Origin: UBA11889 sp002313255
GTDB taxonomy: Bacteria > Pseudomonadota > Gammaproteobacteria > Pseudomonadales > Azotimanducaceae
Assembly: GCA_913045265.1 (NCBI GenBank)
Contig: CAJWQX010000092.1
Span: 1-6,453 of the forward strand
DNA: 6,453 nt
Direction: 5' to 3'
The notes under the pieces were generated by a model. That model did not search any database. It saw only the letters and a program-made list of their open reading frames with translations, and had not been told where the DNA came from. The translations under genes were made by a program, and so were the position numbers. Position 1 is the first letter of the stretch, and every line of letters starts with the position of its first letter. Positions 1 to 6,436 of this stretch are shown one piece after another.

Positions 1-201
1 GCGTCACTGACCCCAGCGATCATCAAGGCGCCGCCGCAGGCCGGTCCTGATACGAGTTGTAGTCGAGCGATCTGAAGGCCCAACGCTGTCATCACGCCCG
101 ACGAACGTCGCTCTCTTCGCAAGTGGAGTGGCGAGATCACTTTGCCTCCAGCACCGATGACGGAATGTCCGTGCCCTTGGTGAAGATGGCATCATAGGAA
201 A

Positions 202-230
202 TTGACAGCCGCCTAGCCGACTCGTAGTTT
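202..230 (+). promoter_or_regulatory. Possible sigma-70 type promoter for the cupin/MetE-like pair
   Basis: A perfect TTGACA lies at 202-207. Seventeen bases downstream is TAGTTT (225-230), which matches the TATAAT consensus at only three positions. The AT-rich stretch 233-245 further on contains better -10-like hexamers (for example TAAATA at 234-239), but its spacing from TTGACA is too wide (26 bases). The position, ending 29 bases before the cupin start codon, is sensible. The -10 element is weak, so this is a tentative call. Confidence 0.3.
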
Positions 231-249
231 CGATAAATACTATTTGAGT

Positions 250-253
250 GGAG
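250..253 (+). promoter_or_regulatory. Ribosome binding site of the cupin gene
   Basis: GGAG at 250-253 lies six bases before the ATG at 260, a good Shine-Dalgarno match and spacing. It supports this start codon. Confidence 0.65.
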
Positions 254-259
254 TAACCC

Positions 260-613
260 ATGGCGATTGTGGTCCAACACGGCTACTTCGACGAAGACCA
301 ACAGGCGTTCGACGAGATCCAGAAGGATGGCTATTACGGTTCCAAGTTTGACGCAACGCCATCCGGAGGTACGCCAATACACTGGCACGACGTAGGCATG
401 CACATTTACATAACCGAAGGCATATTTCGCTTTCAAGATCCGGCCTCGGGGAAGGTACACGAATGTGTAGCGGGTACCAGATTCGATATCCCGGAACGTA
501 CCTTACATATCGAGGAAGAGCACCACGGATACACGGCAATCGCAGGCATGTCGAAAGCGGAAGTGCCGCAACCTTTCGTGCGTCCACCGGAAGAACTCGA
601 CCGAGACGCGTAA
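260..613 (+). CDS. Small single-domain cupin protein
   Basis: The 117-residue product is a single conserved beta-barrel cupin, probably a cytoplasmic metal-binding protein; no signal peptide or membrane segment is visible. Motif 1 is seen as G36-G37 followed by H41-W-H43 and then H48, with E53-G54 after the next strand. Motif 2 is seen as G72 followed by P78 and H83. H41, H43, H48 and H83 would form the metal site; H48 stands where many cupins have the glutamate ligand, so the site may be all-histidine. Small cupins of this size include dioxygenases, isomerases, lyases and pure sensors, so the reaction cannot be named. The gene ends 36 bases before the MetE-like gene on the same strand and is probably co-transcribed with it. 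The start is supported by a good ribosome binding site. The fold call is firm; the function is unknown. Confidence 0.85.
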   Translation: MAIVVQHGYFDEDQQAFDEIQKDGYYGSKFDATPSGGTPIHWHDVGMHIYITEGIFRFQDPASGKVHECVAGTRFDIPERTLHIEEEHHGYTAIAGMSKAEVPQPFVRPPEELDRDA

Positions 614-638
614 GAAATTCGAAAACGAGCTACGTGCT

Positions 639-642
639 GGAG
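639..642 (+). promoter_or_regulatory. Ribosome binding site of the MetE-like gene
   Basis: GGAG at 639-642 lies seven bases before the ATG at 650. It lies inside the 36-base gap after the cupin stop codon, which fits translation from a shared message. Confidence 0.6.
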
Positions 643-649
643 TCGGTAA

Positions 650-1807
650 ATGCAAACAACTAATGACCGTTTTCTTACGACTCATTCCGGAAGCCTGCCT
701 CGGAATGATCTCCTCGTAAAGCTCCAAGTGGCTTTGTCGCGTGGAGAGCGAGTTGATGACCGAGAACTTCAAGACGCTGTGGTTTCTTCGACAGAAACCG
801 TCGTTAAGAATCAAATTGAAGTCGGGATAGACATAGGAAATAACGGAGAGCAGCCACGGGAAAGCTTTTTTACTTACGTACAACATCGGATGACCGGTTT
901 TGGCGGGAGTAGTAGCCGCCCTCCGTTTCAGGACATTTTGCGATACCCCAGCTGGATGGAATTAAAGCTCCCCGGTTACCTTAGCGGCGTAGACCTCACC
1001 GCTGCACCCCAAGCCGTGGACGAAGTGATCTACGCGAACGAGAAACCGCTGCATCTGGAACTCGAGCAGTTTGGGTCTCTTTTGGATAACGAAGGAAATC
1101 CTTTTACAGAAACATTTATGACGGCCCCGTCGCCGGGAATTGTTGCGACTGCGATGGAGGACACTTTCTATGGCGACATGCAATCGTATGTAGATGCGCT
1201 AGCCACGGCGCTGAAGACGGAATACGACGCAATTTATCGTGCCGGACATGTACTGCAGCTCGATTGCCCCGATCTTGCGATGGAAAGACATACCTATTTT
1301 GGAGAGCGTAGTGAACGAGAATTTATTGAGTTCATTGACATGGTGATCGACGCCATCGGGAGAGCACTGTCGGACGTACCGAAGGAATTCGTGCGGATGC
1401 ACGTTTGTTGGGGAAACTACAATGGGCCCCATGACGTCGACGTGCCACTTAAAAGCATACTCCCAAGCTTAATCAAGGCTAACGTTGGAGCTCTAATGCT
1501 GTCTATGGCAAACCCAAGACATGCTCACGAGTATCGATTGCTGACTTCGCAAAACATTCCAGACGAAATGTTGATAATTGCTGGAGTGATCGACACAACC
1601 ACGAATTACGTTGAACACCCGGAAGTGGTGGCGGACCGAATTGAAGCGATTGTGGCAACCGTAGGAGACCCTCGGCGCGTAATTGCAGGAACGGATTGTG
1701 GATTCGATACCGCAGCTGGTTTGCGAGACGTTGCGGAAGAAGTCGTTTGGGCAAAACTCAGGGCGCTAGTCGAAGGTGCTGAAATAGCTTCGACCCGTCT
1801 TTTCTAG
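650..1807 (+). CDS. Cobalamin-independent methionine synthase (MetE C-terminal)-like protein
   Basis: The 385-residue product is a full-length stand-alone TIM barrel of the MetE C-terminal/UROD-like superfamily, without the N-terminal half of true MetE. Visible family marks are the N-terminal TTHSGSLPR (residues 10-18), the NNGEQPR strand end (64-70), LDCPDLA (204-210), H251-x-C253 in HVCWGNYNGPH, ANPRHAHE (287-294), GVIDTTTNYVEHPE (312-325) and GTDCGF with C350. H251, C253 and C350 match the zinc ligands that activate a thiol in MetE and in epoxyalkane:coenzyme M transferase. The residue before ANPRH that is normally the glutamate ligand reads as S285 (LSMANPRH). Proteins of this group are often annotated as methionine synthase II, but many act on other thiol or methyl-transfer substrates in catabolic clusters. 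Its company with a cupin and an SDR favours a catabolic role over methionine synthesis. The family is certain; the substrate is unknown. Confidence 0.88.
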   Translation: MQTTNDRFLTTHSGSLPRNDLLVKLQVALSRGERVDDRELQDAVVSSTETVVKNQIEVGIDIGNNGEQPRESFFTYVQHRMTGFGGSSSRPPFQDILRYPSWMELKLPGYLSGVDLTAAPQAVDEVIYANEKPLHLELEQFGSLLDNEGNPFTETFMTAPSPGIVATAMEDTFYGDMQSYVDALATALKTEYDAIYRAGHVLQLDCPDLAMERHTYFGERSEREFIEFIDMVIDAIGRALSDVPKEFVRMHVCWGNYNGPHDVDVPLKSILPSLIKANVGALMLSMANPRHAHEYRLLTSQNIPDEMLIIAGVIDTTTNYVEHPEVVADRIEAIVATVGDPRRVIAGTDCGFDTAAGLRDVAEEVVWAKLRALVEGAEIASTRLF

Positions 1808-1922
1808 AATTCTTGTTGCATTCTGTTTCCAGCCGTTACCCACGGTTTAACCGCTACCAGTACTATTTAATTGAAGAACCACGACCAGGGAGAAAGTTGG
1901 TCGGTATACCTGCCAATGGCGA

Positions 1923-1950
1923 TGGGCTGGTTGACCCCAGAACCGGCTCA
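1923..1950 (+). repeat. Inverted repeat able to form an RNA hairpin
   Basis: TGGGCTGGTT (1923-1932) can pair with AACCGGCTCA (1941-1950) around an 8-base loop. Two of the ten pairs are G-U, so the structure is complete only in plus-strand RNA. No run of T follows, so it is not a standard intrinsic terminator. It lies 116 bases after the MetE-like stop codon and could be a 3'-end stabiliser or a chance structure. Confidence 0.35.
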
Positions 1951-2071
1951 AAGTGTCCGCGTGTGATTGCTCATGTGCGAGATACCTTCTCGGTCTCCCA
2001 TGTAGCATCTTAAAGCGGGTGGGACGTATAGAGTCAAAGGATGTGGATAATCACTTGAATCGAGAGCGATC

Positions 2072-2095
2072 ATGAAAAACAAGCGCAAAACGTAG
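2072..2095 (+). other. Possible 7-residue leader peptide before the SDR gene
   Basis: ATG at 2072 opens a frame encoding MKNKRKT and a TAG at 2093-2095. It is preceded by a weak purine stretch (GAGAG, 2062-2066) and ends 14 bases before the SDR start, just upstream of its ribosome binding site. Five of seven residues are Lys, Arg or Asn. Translation of such a frame could couple to the SDR gene, but at this length it may well be chance. Confidence 0.2.
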
Positions 2096-2096
2096 A

Positions 2097-2103
2097 GAGA
2101 GGA
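2097..2103 (+). promoter_or_regulatory. Ribosome binding site of the SDR gene
   Basis: GAGAGGA at 2097-2103, with its GAGG core (2099-2102) seven bases before the ATG at 2110, is a strong Shine-Dalgarno sequence and fixes this start. Confidence 0.65.
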
Positions 2104-2109
2104 AGCCCA

Positions 2110-2925
2110 ATGGACTTTAGGGACATATTCAGCGTCGAAGGTAAGATCGTGTGCGTAACGGGCGGCGGCGGGGGTATTGGCCGCGGCATTGCGGGTGGAT
2201 TCGTGGCGGGCGGTGCGCGGGTGTACATCGCATCACGAAGCGATTTGTCGGAGATTGCCGAGGAACTTGATGCTGGAGGGCCCGGAGAATGTATCGCTCT
2301 GCGCGCTGATCTGGCGAAAGATGACGACATTAGCGGACTTGTAGAGCAGCTTCGAGAACGAGAAGGAAAACTCGACGTATTGGTCAACAACGCGGCGCTT
2401 GGCAACTTCCAACATAAGTTCGAAGACTTTCCGATGGAAGAATGGGATCAGATGAACGCGGTCAATGTGCGCGCACCCTTTGCTTTAACCAAAGAGTGTC
2501 TGCCGTTGCTTACTCTTGCAGGTGATAGTGGGGAACACGCGTCGGTGATCAATATCGCGTCGGTCGATGGAATTCGAATCACATCCGACAACGATTGGGC
2601 GTACGGCCACGGAAAGGCTGGATTGATACACCTGACGCGGCAATGGGCGGGCCGGTTAGGTAACAAAGGCGGCAGAAAAGGAGGGCGAAACATAACCTTC
2701 AATGTTCTTGCGCCAGGACCCTTTCCGGGCATGTTGGATCGGTTTCTCGCGACGGAGGAAGGTGTAGCGGCAATATCGAGTATGACGACGGTCGGACGAG
2801 TCGGTAAACCCGAAGATATGGGGGCGGCGTGCGTGTTCCTCTCGAGTCGTGGCGGCAGTTACATTACGGGCGCGGTTCTACCGGTCGATGGGGGTTTATT
2901 GGTAGGTCGTGGCGCGAACCAATAG
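2110..2925 (+). CDS. Short-chain dehydrogenase/reductase, RhlG-like (3-oxoacyl-ACP reductase type)
   Basis: The 271-residue product is a classical SDR of normal length, a cytoplasmic NAD(P)(H)-dependent alcohol dehydrogenase/ketoreductase. It shows the Rossmann TGxxxGxG motif (T17 to G24), IASR after the second strand (R43 suggests NADPH preference), D67 in ADLA, NNAA (93-96), and the catalytic set N119, S151, Y165 and K169 (YGHGK). The PGPFP segment (202-206) after the sixth strand and the INIASVDGIR stretch resemble RhlG-type reductases more than FabG. A glycine- and lysine-rich insertion (residues 184-193) sits between the helix after the active site and strand six. The usual C-terminal LPVDGG is present (257-262). 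The gene follows the cupin and MetE-like genes on the same strand, though across a 302-base gap, and could supply the redox step of the same pathway. The substrate is not readable from the sequence. Confidence 0.9.
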   Translation: MDFRDIFSVEGKIVCVTGGGGGIGRGIAGGFVAGGARVYIASRSDLSEIAEELDAGGPGECIALRADLAKDDDISGLVEQLREREGKLDVLVNNAALGNFQHKFEDFPMEEWDQMNAVNVRAPFALTKECLPLLTLAGDSGEHASVINIASVDGIRITSDNDWAYGHGKAGLIHLTRQWAGRLGNKGGRKGGRNITFNVLAPGPFPGMLDRFLATEEGVAAISSMTTVGRVGKPEDMGAACVFLSSRGGSYITGAVLPVDGGLLVGRGANQ

Positions 2926-3112
2926 CCCTGGGACACCCGGAAGAGTGGCAGGCCCTTCAGAGCGTCACGTAAGAGGTGCTTGTCGAAAGGTGCGTAAATT
3001 AGCTTCGCACTAGTCGCTACGCCTGTTGTCGAGGCCCGTCGTGGATTGCAGGATCGGTAATTAAGAGTCTCGGGAAGGTGCAAGAACTTTGCCACCGTCT
3101 TGTGTGAAGTCT
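2926..3112. other. Convergent intergenic region between SDR and CPBP genes
   Basis: This 187-base gap lies between two genes that face each other, so it should hold the transcription ends of both. I see no gene in it. The best structure is the imperfect hairpin at 3071-3102. A shorter perfect pair, GTGCG/CGCAC (2990-2994 and 3006-3010), has a long loop and no T run. Confidence 0.5.
3071..3102. terminator. Possible bidirectional terminator hairpin
   Basis: GGTG (3077-3080) pairs with CACC (3093-3096), and CAAG pairs with the TTTG side across a one-base bulge and a short loop. After one mismatch the stem extends with weaker pairs to 3071/3102. It lies just after the CPBP stop codon on the minus strand and 145 bases after the SDR stop on the plus strand. 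Neither side has a clean T tract, so factor-independent termination is uncertain. Confidence 0.25.
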
Positions 3113-6100
3113 TTACGTGTTTTTGCGAAGTGCGTTAAACGAGATCCACGCCATCGCAACCACGATTAGTGCGGCGACGCTATGCCCGATCAGGGCACCG
3201 GGATAAGGTTGGCCAAGGTTTGCCATCACACTCCAACAAATTGTCGTCGCGACAATGATGGGTACGGTCGCGAGGTCCCTGCGAATCAACAACCAATACC
3301 CGAGCATTGCCGTCACACCAGACAGACTCGCGGATGTGACCCATGTGGAGAGATCTGAGCCCCCACCGGAATTCATCGCGAGCCCACCGATCAAAAACAG
3401 CCCAGCTAGGGTGGGAATTTTCCACCGCGTCCAGTCCTTGCTGACGTAATTGGCGATACCAAAGACGAGCAAGTACCGAACTGAAATCACAACGAAATTG
3501 ACGATCCATTGGGCAATAGGTGCGGCAAACGGAAAAGCAAAGCCCGCTCCAAAGACGGCGGATAGCCGGGGACTTGGCAGGTCCTGAAGAAACAACAATG
3601 CACTGATACAAACGCTCGCCAACCCAACTAATATCGCGGTCAACAACAAGCGCGTGGATTCGATGCCCGAGGAGTCGCGGCGCCAGAACACGATCATGCC
3701 GGCTGTGAGTCCCGTTAAGACTGCGGGAATGAGATTTTGTATCAACGTGAACGCGACCGTGTTCCAGACTTGATTAGCGAATGGCTGCGCAGTAGAAAAC
3801 CCCGCCGTGAGCATGGGAAAACCATTGGCTTCGCCGAGCAATCCAAATACGAGCAACGTTATGGCAACCACCAGAAAGTGGTGAATCGAAAATTTCCCAC
3901 GGCTCCAGGCGATGATGCCGATAATCGCGCCGCCGAAATTAAGACAAAGCGTCACGACTTGAACCAGCGTCATGACGATACCCATTGTCGTCGCTTTTGA
4001 TTGTTGTTCCCGTCGCCAATCTTCGGGGATATGAATGAAGCGCGTGGCCGAAACGATCTCGTCACCTGCGATACGAACGGCGTACCGTCTTTCGCCCTTC
4101 GGCAGCGGTTCGAACTTCAGGTCGGCGAAGGTAAATGACCAATCTGTTCGGGACGGTTGTTTAGTGGGTGTGACGGATAATTCCCGCAACGAGGTTGGGG
4201 AGACCTGCATCTCTCGGTGAAGCGCGGAGTAGGCCATGGACCGAGCCTCTTCTTCGCTTAGGTCGAAGCCAGGTGCGGTTTCCGGTAGTCGATGCCGAAC
4301 ATTTAACACGGTTCCGTCTCCTCGGACGGTCACGCCCCATTCTTCGGCGCGATCGGCGACGTCGCCTTCGAAGAGCGCGAACCGCACAAAATATCGGGGC
4401 GGTTGAAGCCAATTGCCGAACAATTTCTTGTACGTATCTTTCCCAGCCGTTTGCCACAAGAACATACCGACGTAACCGTTGACGCCGGAAACTGAAACCA
4501 TCTCCCGCGTCCCTGCTTTGGTTTCTATAGATCTCTCTTCTAGGGTGGACCGGCCAACTTCTAGAGCTTCGTTTCGAGTAATTTCAATGGAAGGACTCTC
4601 GGTACGCGACTCGGCGTTTAACCAATACGCAACGGGGATCGCGACGATACAAAAGACGACGAGTGCAGGGATCAATATTGTCGGCCAATGGTCGGACGGT
4701 TGTGATGGAAGTGTGATCGATGGCTCCCTCGATACTTTAGTTGAAGGTTGCCAACCTCCGTTTCGATGTGTACTTGGCAAATCGGACCAAGCGCGCGCCT
4801 GGTATCGGCGCAGGAGAATGATGATGATCGGGAATAGAGCGATCAGGCTCAGCATAGAGCGATCAAACCAGACTCCAGGGCCCGTGGTGTAGAAGATGGG
4901 TAATCCCATCAATACGATGTCGAAAACGAAGTGCATGATAATGGCGGGTAAGAGGCCGTAGCGTAGGTACAGCAACCCGAAAATGATGGAGGGCACCACC
5001 AACTCGACGACGCGTGCATAAGCCGGTTGTGCTGGATAGTTCGCGTGTCCGGCACCGAATATTAAAATTTGCACAATGAAAGCAACGGCGATGAAAAGAC
5101 CACGGTGGCCGTAGCGTTGTCCCAGCAACGCTGCCGATGCTATGGGTACCGCGCGAAACAGACATTCTTCCCAAAATCCAGCTTGTAGAGAAAGAGCGAA
5201 CGGCGTTAACCACGGAACGAAATGGGCTAGCGAATCGGGGCTCACTAGAGTATCCGATGGGTTCCACCAGTCCCCAAGGTTTTGAGTGAAGAAATAGAAG
5301 GAAATTACGAAGACCAGGTTGACCGGCACGAGCAGGTAACCCATTCCCGTGCGTGCGGCAACGCTTTTTGTCGGAGCCGCCTGGCGACTCCAGATCTGCC
5401 AAAACTGTGGATGGTCAGGAAAAGCCAGTCTTGACAATCCCTCTGCCGCGATGAACGAGAGCGTTAAGATCAGTCCGAGCGACAAGCTTGCCAAGATGCT
5501 TGATAGCGCGCTTTGGATCAGGAAAACGGATGAGGAATCCGATGTGTCGTAACTTAACCAAGCAAGTGGCAACGTATTGAGACTGGCGGCAATCTGTAAA
5601 AGAGCAATCAAACCCGCGGCAACAATCGCTGGGCGCCATAGCAATTGCCCGCGTCGTGATAATTGGTAAAAGCCGATGCCACATACAATCAGTAAGAGAA
5701 ACATACCGACCTGGCCGATCGTACTGATGCTGTTATTGGCGGAGCGCATTTCTTGATAACGGCGAGTGAACGATTCGGGAACACGTATCGACGGCATGAC
5801 CATGCTGATGCGATCGCCGGACACACGAGCTCTAACCTGCAATCGACCGTCCCCGAGATCAGGGCGAAGGCTTTCGTAAACGAACCGATGATCAATTCGG
5901 CCATTCGGCTTTTCGTCCTGTCCCGATTCCATCAACTCGAGACCCGCGAGATCGATGCCCCAGATACCACTTGCGGCGGCTTCAACTGTCTGTTTGGCAA
6001 CGTCGGGATCGACGTTAGGGCGCTCTTCGTCTTCGGCAATTCGCTCCACAAAGCCGTACGGACGCCCATCGGGTCGGAAGCGGACGGTGGTTTCGTTGAT

Positions 6101-6436
6101 CTCGCCTTCACTGAAAAGCCGTACCCGCCAGGTATAGGGTGAAAAGATTGGGTCTTCGAGGAGGCGAGCGAACCCGTCGATGCCCCCGGCCTCAAGCTCG
6201 ACAAACGTCTTTACGGGGATATTGGTTTCGAACGAGGCCGCGTCCCTTTGCGGTCGTGCCGGCCCCCACCCATGTTCTTGCGACAGGTCCAGTGCATTTT
6301 CAATCGCGAGTTCGCGAGTCATAGAGATGTCGACGGAAACGATTGGAAATGCCTTTGGAAAAAACGAATAAGCGATAAACGCGCAGGCGAGGGAGACCGT
6401 GGTAAATGTGGCCCAAATGAAGCGCTGTTTGTTCAT
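3113..6436 (-). CDS. Duplicated CPBP-family membrane protease with PepSY-like lobes
   Basis: The 1107-residue product is a multi-pass membrane protein made of two homologous units. Unit 1 has a membrane anchor (about 8-27), an extracytoplasmic region (about 35-235) and a membrane bundle (about 238-542). That bundle carries all CPBP/CAAX-protease motifs: EExxxR as E423, E424 and R428; FxxxH as F460 and H464; HxxxN/D as H502 and D506. A charged cytoplasmic linker (about 543-584) leads to unit 2: anchor (about 585-604), extracytoplasmic region (about 615-812) and bundle (about 817-1100), in which the catalytic residues are missing. Each extracytoplasmic region looks like two PepSY-like helix-plus-sheet lobes. 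The family includes the eukaryotic prenyl-protein protease Rce1 and bacterial bacteriocin-immunity and signalling proteases; typical bacterial members are 200-350 residues, so this is exceptionally long. The role is probably intramembrane proteolysis under control of the outer lobes (inference). The N terminus MNKQR plus a hydrophobic helix supports the start; the upstream ribosome binding site (GGGA, 6446-6443) is weak. Confidence 0.9.
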   Translation of the reverse strand: MNKQRFIWATFTTVSLACAFIAYSFFPKAFPIVSVDISMTRELAIENALDLSQEHGWGPARPQRDAASFETNIPVKTFVELEAGGIDGFARLLEDPIFSPYTWRVRLFSEGEINETTVRFRPDGRPYGFVERIAEDEERPNVDPDVAKQTVEAAASGIWGIDLAGLELMESGQDEKPNGRIDHRFVYESLRPDLGDGRLQVRARVSGDRISMVMPSIRVPESFTRRYQEMRSANNSISTIGQVGMFLLLIVCGIGFYQLSRRGQLLWRPAIVAAGLIALLQIAASLNTLPLAWLSYDTSDSSSVFLIQSALSSILASLSLGLILTLSFIAAEGLSRLAFPDHPQFWQIWSRQAAPTKSVAARTGMGYLLVPVNLVFVISFYFFTQNLGDWWNPSDTLVSPDSLAHFVPWLTPFALSLQAGFWEECLFRAVPIASAALLGQRYGHRGLFIAVAFIVQILIFGAGHANYPAQPAYARVVELVVPSIIFGLLYLRYGLLPAIIMHFVFDIVLMGLPIFYTTGPGVWFDRSMLSLIALFPIIIILLRRYQARAWSDLPSTHRNGGWQPSTKVSREPSITLPSQPSDHWPTILIPALVVFCIVAIPVAYWLNAESRTESPSIEITRNEALEVGRSTLEERSIETKAGTREMVSVSGVNGYVGMFLWQTAGKDTYKKLFGNWLQPPRYFVRFALFEGDVADRAEEWGVTVRGDGTVLNVRHRLPETAPGFDLSEEEARSMAYSALHREMQVSPTSLRELSVTPTKQPSRTDWSFTFADLKFEPLPKGERRYAVRIAGDEIVSATRFIHIPEDWRREQQSKATTMGIVMTLVQVVTLCLNFGGAIIGIIAWSRGKFSIHHFLVVAITLLVFGLLGEANGFPMLTAGFSTAQPFANQVWNTVAFTLIQNLIPAVLTGLTAGMIVFWRRDSSGIESTRLLLTAILVGLASVCISALLFLQDLPSPRLSAVFGAGFAFPFAAPIAQWIVNFVVISVRYLLVFGIANYVSKDWTRWKIPTLAGLFLIGGLAMNSGGGSDLSTWVTSASLSGVTAMLGYWLLIRRDLATVPIIVATTICWSVMANLGQPYPGALIGHSVAALIVVAMAWISFNALRKNT
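3164..4691 (-). repeat. Second unit of the internal duplication (pseudoprotease half)
   Basis: This part encodes about residues 583-1091 of the CPBP protein. It aligns with residues 5-540 in order: TRNEAL (620-625) with TRELAI (40-45), the AGDEI...IHIPEDWRRE stretch (790-810) with SGDRI...IRVPESFTRR (206-226), and the membrane bundles at an offset of about 559. At that offset E423/E424 fall on V982/V983, H464 on S1023 and H502 on about A1063/T1064, while R428 falls on R987. The half is therefore predicted to be inactive as a protease. Confidence 0.7.

Larger units (their letters stand above)
1..259. other. Leader region without a convincing gene
   Basis: I see no supported gene here. The plus strand is open in frame from base 1 to a TGA at 73-75, giving about 24 residues, which could be the tail of a gene entering from the left. 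A second frame is open to 46-48, so the choice is not decided. An 85-codon minus-strand frame covers nearly the whole region, but its start lies on the CCATGG at the cupin start codon and its product is rich in Arg, Thr and Ser with no recognisable motif. I treat it as chance. The right part (about 200-259) is more AT-rich and carries the probable promoter and ribosome binding site of the cupin gene. Confidence 0.5.
1808..2109. other. 302-base intergenic region between MetE-like and SDR genes
   Basis: No firm gene is present. The plus strand is open from a TTG at 1813 to a TAA at 2011-2013 (66 codons), but it has no ribosome binding site, no ATG start and no family resemblance that I recognise. 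The region holds a hairpin-forming inverted repeat (1923-1950), a GATAAT hexamer at 2046-2051 that could be a -10 element but lacks a good -35 partner 16-18 bases upstream, and a 7-codon reading frame at 2072-2095 directly before the SDR ribosome binding site. The length suggests the SDR gene may have its own promoter rather than relying only on read-through. Confidence 0.5.

Noticed and set aside
4..261. 85-codon minus-strand frame in the leader region
   Set aside because: It starts on the CCATGG around the cupin start codon and covers the likely promoter, and the product looks like random Arg/Thr/Ser-rich sequence.
650..1807. Calling the MetE-like gene metE, a methionine synthase
   Set aside because: The protein lacks the N-terminal half of MetE, shows an altered zinc-ligand position and is not next to methionine genes, so the symbol would mislead.
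1813..2013. Open frame of 66 codons starting with TTG after the MetE-like gene
   Set aside because: It has no ribosome binding site, no ATG and no recognisable motif, and its frame runs open back into the MetE-like gene. Its codon pattern is not clearly coding. A homology search of the translated frame would decide.
2046..2051. GATAAT as a -10 element for the SDR gene
   Set aside because: Five of six bases match, but no acceptable -35 hexamer is found 16-18 bases upstream and no extended -10 TGn is present, so it is mentioned only in the intergenic entry.
2980..3032. Direct repeat TTGTCGA at 2980-2986 and 3026-3032
   Set aside because: Seven bases repeated once in a 187-base gap is expected by chance and has no associated mobile-element feature.
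4863..5402. 179-codon minus-strand frame inside the CPBP gene
   Set aside because: It lies in another frame of the same strand as a clear 1107-residue membrane protein; the product is a cysteine- and arginine-rich shadow with no motif.
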